Shown: positions 46,798 through 57,654, counted from the stretch's first letter. The stretch: DNA of 64,000 nt from Piliocolobus tephrosceles (GCF_002776525.5 NC_045439.1:156227850-156291849); one strand, 5' to 3'. Program-made: numbers and translations. Notes: generated from the letters alone by a model not told the origin.

Positions 46798-47179
46798 ATT
46801 CTTACAACAAGCAAACTCCTTTTGTTATTTAAAACACAATCAAATAATTTTTAATTAAAAATTTTTAATTGAATATTAAAAATTAGGACTGTAATCCAAT
46901 AAATCAAAAAAGAAAGTCTAACCTTTAAAGCACAATCAATCAAGAATCCTAAGATTTCCACAGAGAAAAGAAGTCATTTTGGGATTAGATGAGAACAGGC
47001 CCCTTCTACCACCTCTGCTAATCAGTGGGCATGCCTTTACTCATAGAAAACAGAGTACAGGGAGCTCTGCATAGCACGCCACTTCACAGTCTTCACCAGG
47101 CTGAGGCTCCTTGCTAGTGCCTGTGTGCCTGCCTGGGCTAGTGCTTCATATGCCATGCAAAAGGTTGAATTTTTTAGTT
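46798..47179. other. Unassigned stretch with AT palindrome
   Basis: An 18-bp perfect palindrome aattaaaaatttttaatt lies at 46853-46870. Nothing else recognised. Confidence 0.4.
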
Positions 47180-47440
47180 TCTTTGAGACAGGGTCTCACT
47201 CTATTGTCCAGGCTGGAGTGCAGTGGCACAATCGTAGCTCACTGCAGCTTCAACCTCTGGGCTCAAGCCATCCTCCCACCTCAGTCCCCTGAGTAGCTGG
47301 GACTACAGGTGTGTGCCACCAGGACTACAGGTGCATGCCACCAGAACTGGCTTTTTTTTTTTTTTTTTTCGTAGAGATGGGGGGTCTCACCATGTTACTC
47401 AAGCTGGTCTCGAACTCCTGGGCACAAGTGATCTTCCCAC
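47180..47440 (-). mobile_element. AluJ-like SINE, truncated, with 22-bp duplication
   Basis: Reverse-complement old Alu; the 5' start of the left arm is missing after 'gcacaagtgatcttcccac'. The 22-bp unit beginning ggactacaggtg is tandemly repeated at 47300-47321 and 47322-47343 with two differences. Confidence 0.9.
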
Positions 47441-47482
47441 ATGGCGTTGAATATTTTTAAATTTACTTTAAAAAATGGGCTT

Positions 47483-47782
47483 GGCCAGGCATGGTGGCTC
47501 AACCCTGTAATCCCAGCACTTTGGGAGGCCAAGGCAGGTGGATTACCTGAGGTCAGGAGTTCGAAGCCAGCCTGGCCAACATGGTGAAACTCCATCTCTA
47601 CTAAAAATACAAAAAAAAATTAGCTGGGCGTGGTGGCAGGTACCTGTAACCCCAGCTACTTGGGAGGCTGAGGCAGGAGAATCACTTAAACTCAGGAGGC
47701 AGAGGTTGCAGTGAGCAGGATCGAGCTGCTGCACTCTAGCCTGGATGACGCAGCAAGACTCTCTCTCTCTCAAAAAGAAAAG
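47483..47782 (+). mobile_element. Alu SINE with target duplication
   Basis: Full-length Alu flanked by exact aaaaaatgggctt at 47470-47482 and 47783-47795. It follows the truncated minus-strand Alu at close range. Confidence 0.96.
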
Positions 47783-47795
47783 AAAAAATGGGCTT

Positions 47796-48372
47796 AAGCA
47801 ATTTCCAATTATTTAAATTCTTTTGAACTTAATAAGCCCAACAAGATCTTTCTCCTTTCTAATTAATGCTACCAGGTGACCATCTTGAGAAACAGTGACC
47901 TATAGGTGGCTCACCATTCTCTGTTGACACAAGCCCTCCTAAAACAGCACCTCGGGGAGGGAGCCTCAGTGGGCTCCAGCACTTCGTGAATGATGGGATT
48001 CTGCGGATTCAAAACGAAGACACACCACTGACCTTCAAGAACCTCCCGGGCAGCTATCTCCCAAACATTCCTGTTTGGACGAACGGAGGCAGGATGGTGC
48101 ACTTCCGGGTTCTTCTTCACCACCAACTCTTCCCGTGTATGCAAGAATGCAGCTGATGCCCGGGAAGGTGCAGATTAATCAGGCATGCACCAGGTGATGT
48201 CAATCTGAGGAGACCAAGATTTACCTGGTGGCACCTGCGGAGCGCCCCCCCTCCCCCGACATGCCCGTGCCCCGCGTATTGCCCTTCCACTCCTAGAAAA
48301 GTCGCTCCCAGCAGATGCGCCGGGGGTGGGCTTTCTCAGCCCCCACTCTTGTTGGGACTGTATTAGAAACCC
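47796..48372. other. Non-coding stretch turning CpG-rich near the gap
   Basis: No repeat recognised. From about 48230 CpG density rises (about ten CpG in 100 bp). A 78-codon minus-strand open frame at 47911-48144 starts at TTG and is not supported. A C-rich run set at 48245-48273 fits a G-quadruplex pattern on the minus strand. Confidence 0.4.
48245..48273 (-). other. Potential G-quadruplex (minus strand)
   Basis: Runs C7, C5, C3, C4 with loops of 1, 6 and 3 bases on the plus strand, so four G runs on the minus strand. It lies about 100 bp from the gap. Confidence 0.5.
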
Positions 48373-48472
48373 NNNNNNNNNNNNNNNNNNNNNNNNNNNN
48401 NNNNNNNNNNNNNNNNNNNNNNNNNNNNNNNNNNNNNNNNNNNNNNNNNNNNNNNNNNNNNNNNNNNNNNNN
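48373..48472. other. Assembly gap, 100 N
   Basis: Exactly 100 N, the conventional length for a gap of unknown size. True length and content are unknown. Confidence 0.99.
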
Positions 48473-50111
48473 CCCCCGAGCTCCGGTCCCTGAAGCTAGA
48501 TGACCAAAGAATAAATTTGCAGTTTTGCTTTTAGCCTTGCCTACTCGCTGGTTCTTTTGTGCCCACTCTGGTGGTCTTAGAAAAACAAATCAATTCCGTC
48601 CTCATATAAGTATCTTTGTAACACAGAATTCACCTGCTTCCAGAACGTCAGGATGTGTACCCAGGACAGCTCTGACTGCCTGCTGCTTAAAACCAAGCCC
48701 AGGTCAAAAATCCCTCTCGGTACTGTCCCTGACATGCATGTAAGCGACTGTTTCCTACAGTGTCCTAGTACTGAATGTTGACACTGACCTATGAAACTAA
48801 GTGTGGTACTTACTGTGAGGCAGAGAAACCATCAACCGACCACAAGGTTTGTTCCAAGAACAAATCGAGACGAACCAATAATGCAGAGGCTAATTTTTTC
48901 AAATTGATAATAATACAGTTCACATGCAAGAGCTTTTGAAAACTCTTCCATATGATAAATATCACATTACATCAGTAGAGATGGAAATTAGAGTGCTCAA
49001 CCAGGTGAATCAAATTTAATCCAGCTCTTTCCATCCTGTTTTCTGAATATCTTATAGTATTTTAAATTAGTTTTGAAAAATTAATCTGAAAGTATGAAAG
49101 ACGCAAATGAAATCTGGGTCTTGCAGAGATCTGACAGTCTAGGAGCCCAATTCCAAGAACACGTTTCTCCTGCAGCTCCACCCAGGGGTCTCTGCCCAAC
49201 CTCTGGCCTGAAGGTCTCCAGCCTGGGGGGGAGCACCTCCTTCCATAGAAACAAACACCGTTACTGCATCTACATGAAATTGCTCAAAAGAGTTAAGAGA
49301 GAATGTTGCCATCACTGAAGAATGGGCTGAATGAGAAAGAAAGAGTAGTGGACATTAAAAGCTTAATTGCCAGGCTTAGCTTTTCCCTTAATGTGGGAAA
49401 CTGACTTAATGAAAACAGAGGGGTCTCTGTGAAGCTGCCAAACTCAAAGGAGGCAGGGCAGCATGAAGAGACATCTGAAGGCAAGTGTGACATCCAAACT
49501 AGGAGACGCTCAGAGAAAGAAGCAACCAGGGACGGACGACCTCCAAGAAGTGATGTGTTTGCACTGAGGTGCTGGCCATGGTGCTGACGGGGTCGGCTTG
49601 GGGAGGGCCGGGGAGGCAGAAGATGAAGGCTTGATCACCGACTGGATAGAAAGACAGGGACAGGAAGAAGAAGGAGCTTGGCAGGTGAAGTGCAGGCACA
49701 AATACTTACCCTTCTCTGCTTTCAGAATGTGAATGATCATCCTTTCTGTCCTTTATAGGACAAAGACCTCAGCAGAATAAATAACCAACATGTTAGTCAC
49801 ACTAAAGAACCACTCTGAAGCACATAAGAATAAGCAGAGTAAGATGAACATGACAAAAACTTTAATAGTAAAGAAGAAAACAAGTTTGTTACAATAAAAG
49901 TTATACCAAACTTGTTACCAGAACAACGTGGTAAGACTTTAATTATTTTTAAGTCTTTAAGATTCAAGACTTTAATTATTTTTCTCATCCTCAAAGGTCC
50001 ACTTCATGGTTTTACTAGACGAACATTTTGCAGAGTACTATAATTCTCTATCTTTTAAATACACATTCACATTATGGTGAAATTGGGAATATTCTAATAT
50101 TTATTTGTATT
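48473..50111. other. Single-copy-like stretch, 1.6 kb
   Basis: It begins with C-rich sequence and 'agaataaatttgcagttttg', which could be the end of an LTR but is not diagnostic. The 74-codon frame at 49094-49318 starts with ATG but has no known match. Confidence 0.4.
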
Positions 50112-50128
50112 AAGAAGTGTTTAAGCAG

Positions 50129-51384
50129 TCCCTTTCCTCTGCAAACTCACCAGTACCTGCTGTTTTGACTTTTTAGTAATAGCCATTCTGATTGGTGTGA
50201 TATGGTATTTCATTGTGGTTTTGATTTGCATTTCTCTAATGATAAGTGATATTGAGCATTTTTTCATAGGCTTGTTGACCGCATGTATGTCTTTGGAAAA
50301 GTGTCTGTTCACGTCCTTTGCCCACTTTTTAATGAGTTTCTTAGTTTTTTGCTTGCGCATTTGTTTAAGTTACTTGTAGATTCTGAATATTAGACCTTTG
50401 TCAGATGTATAGTTTGCAAATATTTTCTCCCATACTGTAGGCTGCCTGTTTTCTCTAATGATAGTTTCTTTTCTGTGCAGAAGCTCCTTAATTATGCACC
50501 ATTTGTCAATTTTTGCTTTTGGTGGTGGTGTCATGAAATCTTGCCTGTTTCCATGTCTAAAATGGTATTTCCTGGGTTATCTTCCAGGGTTTTTATAGTT
50601 TTGGGTTTTTACATTTTAGTCCTTAATCCATCTTCAGTTGATTTTTGTATATGGTGAAGGGGAGGGGCCCAGTTTCAGTCTTCTGCCTATGGTTAGCCAG
50701 CTATCCCAGCAGTATTTATTGAATAAGGAGTCCTTTCCCCATTGCTTGCTTTGCTGGTGGGGGTGTAAATTAGTTCAATCATTGTGGAAAGCAGTGTGGC
50801 AATTCCTCAAAGAGCTAAAAACAGAACTACCATTCAGCCCAGTAATCCTAGTACTGAGGATAAACCCAAAGGAATATAAATCATTCTTTCATAAAGACAC
50901 ATGCACGCATATGTTCTTTGCAACACTATTCACAATAGCAAAGACATTGAACCAACCTAAATGCCCATCAATGGTAGACTGGATAAAGAAAATGTGGTAC
51001 ATATACATCATGGAATACGATTCAGCCATTAAAAAGAATGAGATCATGTCCTTTGCAGGAATATAGATAGCCATTATCCTTAGCAAATTAATGCAGGCAC
51101 AGAAAACCAAATACTGTGTGTTCTCACTTACAAGGGGGAGCTAAACAATGAGAACACATGGACAGGAAGAGGGGAACAGCAGACTCCAGGGCTTACTTGA
51201 GAGAAGAGGGTGGGAGGGCAGAGAGATTCAGGAAAAAAAAAAAAAAAAAAAAAACTGTTGGGTACTATGCTTAGTACTCAGGTGAGGAAATAATCTGTAC
51301 ACCACACCCCTAAAGTCATGAATTTACCTATATAACAAACCTGCACTTGTACCCCTGAACCTAAAATAAAGGTTAAAAAATAAA
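50129..51384. mobile_element. L1 with inverted 5' part (twin priming), L1PA/PB-like
   Basis: 50129 to about 50750 is reverse-complement ORF2 ('gattggtgtgatatggtatt', 'gtctgttcacgtcctttgcc', 'tctctaatgatagtttcttt'); about 50751 to 51384 is forward ORF2 end and 3' UTR ('ggtgggggtgtaaattagtt', 'tacatatacatcatggaata', 'cctgcacttgtacccctgaa'). Flanked by a diverged duplication aagaagtgtttaagcag (50112-50128) and aagaagtattaacag (51385-51399). An expanded A run lies at 51233-51254. It is not mobile. Confidence 0.88.
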
Positions 51385-51399
51385 AAGAAGTATTAACAG

Positions 51400-52094
51400 C
51401 TCCAAACAAATAAGAGTAACTGCCCACTCCCTGCAGTGGTTCCCACTGAGCCTCTGGTGGCCCCACCCCAATCCCCATGGGGTCTGGAAAGAGTGGCTGA
51501 GTCCTCCCTGGCCCTTCCCTGATGATAGGGGGGTGGCAGCGCCCTCCCTCCATATCTCTGGCCCGCCCTCGCCTGTTAGGTACTCTGGACTTCTCCACAT
51601 CCTTCCCCACCCCTTCTCGCCTCTCCCACAGGAGTCTGCAGGACCAGGCCGGCAGGTGGCTCAGCTGAGCATCTGCAGACACAGCACACAGACCCCACAG
51701 AGAAAAGGCACTCCCAGACCACTGTCACAGACAGCTCATGTCGGGGCTGTGAGGGGCTCAGAGGAGCCGGTCACAAGTCAGGCAAGTCTGTACAGGGACA
51801 CGGAGGGCAGGCAGAGGTCAGGGCAGCTGTGGAAACTCAGGGCATGACTGAAATGCATGGAAGGATGGTTCAAGAATAGCCCAGCAGCTCCCCTCTGCCC
51901 ACGAGGGTCCTCACTATCAGTGAGGAACTAAGACTGCAGGCAGCGAAGCCCCTCCCCACCGGAACCTTGCAGGGCTCCCTCGAGGGGCCACCACTCCTAC
52001 CACAGCCACTGTCCTGCCCATCCCAGTGACCTGAGGGGCCCCACCCGCTGAACATCCTGCTCACTGGCAAGCCTGGCTTGGAGGCAACGCTGGA
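51400..52094. other. GC-rich single-copy-like stretch
   Basis: No repeats recognised. Open frames at 51278-51847 on both strands have no recognisable protein. Confidence 0.4.
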
Positions 52095-52227
52095 GGCAAA
52101 GCCAGCAGGTCCTCCCCAGGCCTTCTGTGCAGACCCCTATGAAGAATCCTGCTCAGCAGTAGATATTTATTGTATTTTAATATCAGGGCCAAAAGCTACA
52201 GTTCGCTTTTCAGTTAAGTAAACGTGT
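52095..52227 (+). repeat. Inverted duplication, left arm
   Basis: About 133 bp matching the reverse complement of 53640-53773 with seven substitutions and one single-base indel by hand alignment (about 94-95% identity). It contains 'caggccttctgtgcagaccc' and 'cagggccaaaagctacagtt'. Not a repeat family I recognise. Confidence 0.9.
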
Positions 52228-53639
52228 TTCCACTAAAGGGTTTTAAAACCTTTTTCCTGAAAGAAGTGTTCTAGATTATCAAATGCCTACTGTTCATATT
52301 GTTAACTTTTACTCCTTTAAAATGCATGTTTTTTCGAAGCCGTGTTTTATACACTTTTCTATATAGACGACTCTCAATTAATTCCCTAAGCCAAACCCAG
52401 AAATGTTTAACACACACTTTATTGATACTAAGGCACAAATGACTAGTGGCCTAGAGTGTTAGCCACAACAGTCTGCTTTCTCAGCAGCACTCACACCTGG
52501 TACTGACAGCCCCTCACCCACCCCCATCTCCCATTCCCCATCCCGGAGCAGGCAAGAGGGGAAGTGGATATTGGGAATCCTGAGAGAACAGGGATTTGGG
52601 GCAAGCAGTAACCAGAGAAGGGAACCCATAGCCCTTCACCTCCGTCAGCTCCCAGAAGCCACTGAAACAACGGGAAGGAGGCCCCATGCCACATGGTGTG
52701 GAATGTGGCTCAACTAATGTGATGTGGCAAATGAGCAGAACATGGGCTGCTTTGCTGTTTCATCTGCTTCTGTTTTCTCAGTAGTATCTGGCCTATCAGA
52801 GACAATTACACCACACCACAGTCACAGTCCTATCTGCCTCTGAGTCCTAAGTGCAGATTCTTAAGAAGAACAGATGGGAATCCTCCAGCGTCGTAGGGTA
52901 GGTGTGAGTCCGTGCTCCAGGCTCCAGAGATGCTTCTGCAAGTGTGCTGCCCAAATCCACATCTTTTCTGCTACTGGGAGCTCTCTCATCTTTAAAATAC
53001 AGAATGCATTTCTCGTATTTGGAGAAATATATTTAACTGGTGTCTCAACGTAACACTTGAAGTAAAACCCAAAAGTAGAGGGTGGGGGGTGGTGGAGAGG
53101 AAAGAGCAGCCATATCCCAGCGGAGGGGCTAGAAGGAAGAGAAAGAAGGCCTCAGGAGACCTGGTCAGGCGGCTGAGCGGCAGGGGACGCAGGACAAGTG
53201 GGCAGAAACGAATGGAAAAGCTGAGAGAGGCCGAGAGGAAATTACACCGGAGGAGGCAGAGCCAAGTAATGAGCAAACATAAAAGGAAATGCCTCCCTGC
53301 TTCCTGCCCTTTCTGAAATCACCTGGAGGCAACTGACCACACATAGCCTTCCATCACAATAAAAAAGGAGATCAGAAATTTCCCGGCTGTTCAGTGGCCT
53401 GCCAATGCCACACCATAGTCACCAGCCTTCACTGAACACACTGGTGCAGGGGGAGAGAATGTGGTAACTCCTTAAGAATCTGCACGTAAACCTCAGAGGC
53501 CGGTAGGACTGTTACTATGGTGTAGTGGTCACGGTGCTGCAAGGCACGACAGGACAATTTCACAGCCATGTCCTGGAAGTGGCAGAGGGGAGGAGGACTG
53601 GGCCTCACAAGCAGATGTAGTAACCCAGGAATGAAAAGC
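52228..53639. other. 1.41-kb spacer between inverted arms
   Basis: Mostly unassigned single-copy-like sequence. A 75-codon Arg/Lys-rich open frame at 53089-53316 is not recognisable. G-rich tract 'agggtggggggtggtggag' lies at about 53080. Confidence 0.4.
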
Positions 53640-53773
53640 ACACATTTACTTAACCGAAAAGTGAACTGTAGCTTTTGGCCCTGATATTAAAATACAATAA
53701 ATATCTACTGCTGAGCAGAAATCATCACAGGGGTCTGCACAGAAGGCCTGGGGAGGACCCTGCTGGCTTTGCC
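53640..53773 (-). repeat. Inverted duplication, right arm
   Basis: The reverse complement reads collinearly with 52095-52227. Similarity stops abruptly at both ends. No A-tail or clear target duplication was seen at either arm. Confidence 0.9.
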
Positions 53774-53829
53774 CCAGTAAATACAGAGCACAGACACCCC
53801 CACTGGCCAGTGCGCCCTGGGCTGGGCTG

Positions 53830-54600
53830 CATGCTTCCTGTTGATTTCTTGTCCAATTATGTCAATAATACATCCTCAAGGAAGGAAGTAGAGAACACAC
53901 AGAAAAGAAGAAAAGAAATAACATATATCACCACCAGGAAATAACCACTGCTAATATTTTGATGTGTTTCCAATCAGGCTTTTTTTTTTTTTTGTACATG
54001 CACATTGTACAAAATTGGAATCCTACTATATAGCAGGAATCTTGCTGTGTTCATTTAAAATAACAAGAGACCTTCTCCAGGCTGTTGAATATTCTTTGAA
54101 AGCATGGTTTTAATGGCCATAGAATCTGGGAATGGCATAGTATAGCCACCCTGCTATTGTTAAGATATTCAAGCTGCATCCAATTTTCAGCTCTGATAAG
54201 TAAAGCTTCAGTGAGTCTCTTTACACATAAATTTTATTGATGTCTCCAATTTGAATATAAACCCTCAGAAAGAGGATGATTGAGTCAAAGATCACAAACA
54301 TTTGTTTTCCAGAAGGTTCCATCACTTGACATTTCCTCCACTGGAATATGAGAGTATTTATCCTCCAGCACTCACCCATACTGAGAATAAATATTTGTAA
54401 GACTCCACCAGTTTGGTGGACCCAAAAACAAAAATGAATTTTTTAAATTTGCATTTCTCTGACTACTTGTGGGGTTTGGTATTTTTCTATTTGCCTTTTA
54501 TTTTTCTTCAGTGACTTGCCAACTGGAGTCCACTGCAGACTTGTTCCATTTGATGTTAATGTTTTCCTATTGATTTATGACTGCTTTTAGTATAATAGGG
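53830..54600 (-). mobile_element. Old L1 3' region
   Basis: Reverse-complement landmarks: 'gaaataaccactgctaatat', 'tctgttgaatattctttg'-type text near 54080, 'gattgagtcaaagatcacaa', 'ttttaaatttgcatttctct' and 'tcctattgatttatgactgc'. Decayed. Confidence 0.6.
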
Positions 54601-54724
54601 ATGAACTGGCAGATGGACAGCGTATGTCCTGATTTGCCAATTCTGTTGATGGTGTTTGACACACACAGGATGCTAATGGATGTGTGGTCAATTGTATCAC
54701 TCTTTCCCCTTATTATGACTTCCA

Positions 54725-54866
54725 CTGCAAGTAGAGTGTCATGGTCCTTCAGCCTGGGATCCAGACTCAGCTCCCCCACTCACTATCTCAGTGACCCTCT
54801 GTTTGCCTCAATTTCCTTGATTGAAAGTGCAGGATAATGAGAGTGCATTTAATCCATATAGTTAGT
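54725..54866 (+). mobile_element. MIR SINE, part 1
   Basis: 'tcagcctgggatccagactc', 'actatctcagtgaccctctg' and 'gcctcaatttccttgattga' follow MIR order. It is split by an LTR and resumes at 55179. Confidence 0.65.
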
Positions 54867-55178
54867 ATGTGGCACCCAGCCTCAGAGATGGCCCCAATGC
54901 CCCCCACCTCCTATAACGGCATTCACATGTAACCTCCGCAGGTCCAGCCAGCAGGGACCAGGGCCTGTGAACAGCCGCGGAGTGAGCTTGGAGGCAGATA
55001 CTCCCCAGTAGTCCCCAGAGATGACGCAGCTCCAGCCAACACTTTGTGAGATCCTCAGCCAGAGGCAACCTGCAAAGCTGTGCCAAGATTCCTGGCCCAC
55101 AGAACTGGGAAGTAATACACATTCGTTGCTGTAAACTGCTACGTTTAAGGGTGATTTGCTACGCAGCAGGAGATTACT
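54867..55178 (+). mobile_element. MaLR-type LTR relic inside MIR
   Basis: 'gatggccccaatgcccccca', 'ttcctggcccacagaactgg' and 'gatttgctacgcagcaggag' are MaLR-like start, late and end segments. Much of the middle is shortened. Confidence 0.55.
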
Positions 55179-55222
55179 AATGCATTATACATGTGAAGCA
55201 CTTAGAACAGTGGCTGTGGTAG
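55179..55222 (+). mobile_element. MIR SINE, part 2
   Basis: 'atacatgtgaagcacttaga' then 'acagtggctgtgg' completes the MIR 3' half. Confidence 0.6.
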
Positions 55223-55925
55223 ATCACACAAAAAAGGCCTAACACGTTGACAGTCCTCCCATGGAAAGAGGAAATCCTTCTCCACCTAGGGTAGCTCAGC
55301 TTGACTGTGTGATTTGCTCTGACCAATAGAGCTGTGGCAAACATGAAGTCGCCTACACACAGGAGCCTGCCTCTTGCAACTCCTGAAACCCTGCTCCCTC
55401 CATGTGAAGAATCCCAGCCTGCTAGGGGATGAGACCACAAGGCCCATCAGCCCTGCTCACCCAGCTTGCAGACAGTCATCCTAACTATGCAGCCCATCAC
55501 TCCTGCCCACCCCAGCTTACAGGCCATCAACACAGGACCATGAGTGAGCCCAGCAAAGACAGCCACCCAGCCAAGCCCAGCCTGCATTTCCAACCCAAAT
55601 TACCCACTGAATAAGTGGTTGCTGGTGGAAGCCACTATGTACTGGAATAGTTTGTTACACAGCATTTGATACCTGATACAGCTGCCATCCTAACCATGTG
55701 AGGCCACCACCCCTGCCCACCCCAGCTTACAGCCAGCCATCCTAACCATGTGAGGCCATCAATGCACAACCGACCATGAATGAGCCCAGAGAAGACAGCC
55801 ACCTACCCAAGCCCAGCCTGCATTTCCAATCCAAATCACCCACTGAGTAAGTGGTTTCTGGTAGAAGCCACCATGCTCTGGAATAGTTTATCACACACCA
55901 TTTGATACCTGATACAGCTGCCATT
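55223..55925 (+). mobile_element. LTR relic with tandemly duplicated 3' half
   Basis: Old LTR-like text ends 'gtttgttacacagcatttga' and 'tacctgatacagctgcc'. That 3' half occurs twice: about 55448-55683 and 55684-55925, with matching points 236 bp apart (for example 55578 and 55814). A smaller unit of about 50 bp containing 'ccatcctaaccatgtgaggc' is further repeated at 55684 and 55737. Confidence 0.65.
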
Positions 55926-56129
55926 ATTACTACTATTATTGTCTTGGGATCAGTTACATGGTCATACATATTTCTTAACAGTATATTTATGCTTTCACTT
56001 TTTAACTAATCCACAGGAAACTTATTTTTGTATATATTAGGTGAGGACCAAACAATGTTTTGCCACACAGCCAGTTCTCCCTTCTCCATAAAACTGCAAC
56101 ACCTTGCTTTCATATATTAGAATCCAGAG
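55926..56129. other. Short unassigned stretch
   Basis: AT-rich, nothing recognised. Confidence 0.4.
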
Positions 56130-56578
56130 CAGGGGCTCCCAACCCCCAGGCCATAGACCAGTATTAGTCCATGGTCTGTTAGGAACCAGGCCACACTGCA
56201 GGAGGTGAGCAGTGGGCAAGTGAGCGAAGCTTCATCTGTATTTACAGCTGCTCCCCATTGCCTGTGTCACCACCTGAGCTTTGCCTCCTGTCAGATCAGC
56301 AGCAGCATTAGATTCTCATAGGAGCATGAACCCTATTGTAAACTGTGCATGTGAGGGATCTAGGTTGTGGCTCCTTATGAAAATCTAATGCCTGATGATT
56401 TGTCACCATCTCCCATCATCCCCAGATGAAACTGTCTAGTTGCAGGAAAACAGGCTCAGGGCTCCCACTGATTCTACATTATGGTGACTTGCATAATTAT
56501 TTCATTATACATTACAATGTAATAATAACAGAAATAAAGTGTACAATAAATGTAATGTGCTTGAATCATCCTGAAATA
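56130..56578 (+). mobile_element. hAT-Charlie-type DNA transposon fossil
   Basis: It starts 'caggggctcccaacccccag' and includes 'ggtctgttaggaaccaggcc', 'tttgcctcctgtcagatcag', 'attagattctcataggagca', 'gagggatctaggttgtggct' and 'ataaatgtaatgtgcttgaa'. The order fits a non-autonomous hAT-Charlie element (MER30/Charlie-like, from memory). The right terminus is missing. No transposase. Confidence 0.75.
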
Positions 56579-57174
56579 CAAGTATGAGCACCGTCCTGGT
56601 CCTGATCCATCCACAGCTCTCAGGACAGCCACATCTTCCATGTCCCCTGCAGAGCCTCCCATGGTGGCAAGGGGCTGCACTGTGCAGGAGAGCAGGCCTG
56701 GTGCCTGCTGGAAAGGGGCATCATGAGAGACAGGCACTTGGGGCAGAGGCTCAGCTACAGTCACAGCAGCCCTGAGCCTCGAATAGGGCCTGTCCTGCCA
56801 GCGCTGGCACCTGCTGCTGGGGCCCAGTTATACTGCCTGTTCCTTTGACTGTTAATGAGGGCCTCTCTAACTAGCAGTGGAGGCCTCTCGCTTCCCCATC
56901 AGCATGAAGCTGCTAAGTGTCCCCCAAAACAGTCGAAAGTGTCACACGGGAGAGAGGTAAGAGAAACTTCTGCTGCTCCTTGGGTTCCAGATTTGCAGTT
57001 TGATTCCGCTTGCCTCCATCAAGGACCACACGAACCCCAAACTCCATACAAGAACACTGCAGGCCAGTGGGAACCTACTGCCCGTAGCCTGCAGGATGAG
57101 GCGCGGCTTCCTCACACCTGAACCAAGAGGACCAGCTGTCTCAGCCCACAGAGCCCAGGCCTGGCAAGGAGCTG
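56579..57174. other. Single-copy-like stretch
   Basis: No family recognised. Open frames 56584-57215 lack support. Confidence 0.4.
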
Positions 57175-57179
57175 GAGCC

Positions 57180-57649
57180 TGTACTAGTCAGGTCCCTCCA
57201 CAGAAACAAAACTGACAGGACACATCTATCAGAGGAAATTCGTTATAGGAACTGGCTCACACAATTACAGAAGCTGAGAAGTCCTATGACCTGCTCTCTG
57301 CAAGAGGAAGACCCAGGAAAGCTAGCATGTCAGTCAGTGTGAGTCTAAAGGCCTGAGGACAGGGTCCAAAGGCCCAAGAACCAGCAGCACTGATGTCTGA
57401 GGGCAGGAGACAATGAATGTCCCAACTCAAGTAGAGACAGCAAGTTTGCCCTTCCTGTGCCTTTCTGATCTATCCGGACCCTCCACAGACTGGAGGATGC
57501 ATGCCCACACTGGCAAGGGCAGATCTTTCCTCAGTCTGCTCATTCGAATGCTTATCTCCTCCTGAAACACTCTCACAGACACAACCAGGAATAATGTTTT
57601 ACCAGCACCCCTAGCCCAGGGAAGCTGACACAGAAAATTAACCACCACA
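57180..57649 (-). mobile_element. LTR-like element with exact 5-bp duplication
   Basis: It starts 'tgtactagtcaggtccctcc' and ends 'gaaaattaaccaccaca', flanked by gagcc at 57175-57179 and 57650-57654. Internal landmarks are 'aggaactggctcacacaatt', 'gaagtcctatgacctgctct' and 'caggaataatgttttaccag'. TG..CA ends plus a 5-bp duplication fit an ERVL-lineage LTR; family not named. Orientation is from remembered consensus. Confidence 0.75.
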
Positions 57650-57654
57650 GAGCC

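Noticed and set aside
46853..46870. 18-bp AT-only palindrome
   Set aside because: Perfect, but pure A/T sequence makes such palindromes common. Recorded as context only.
47911..48144. 78-codon minus-strand frame that looked exon-like
   Set aside because: Begins with TTG, and no recognised domain or splice context confirms it.
48490..48540. AATAAA followed by T-rich text after the gap, possible LTR or gene 3' end
   Set aside because: A single hexamer without a matching LTR or exon; too weak to call.
50638..51066. 142-codon plus-strand frame with LINE-like sequence
   Set aside because: It crosses the inversion junction of the twin-primed L1; the end is an L1 ORF2 remnant.
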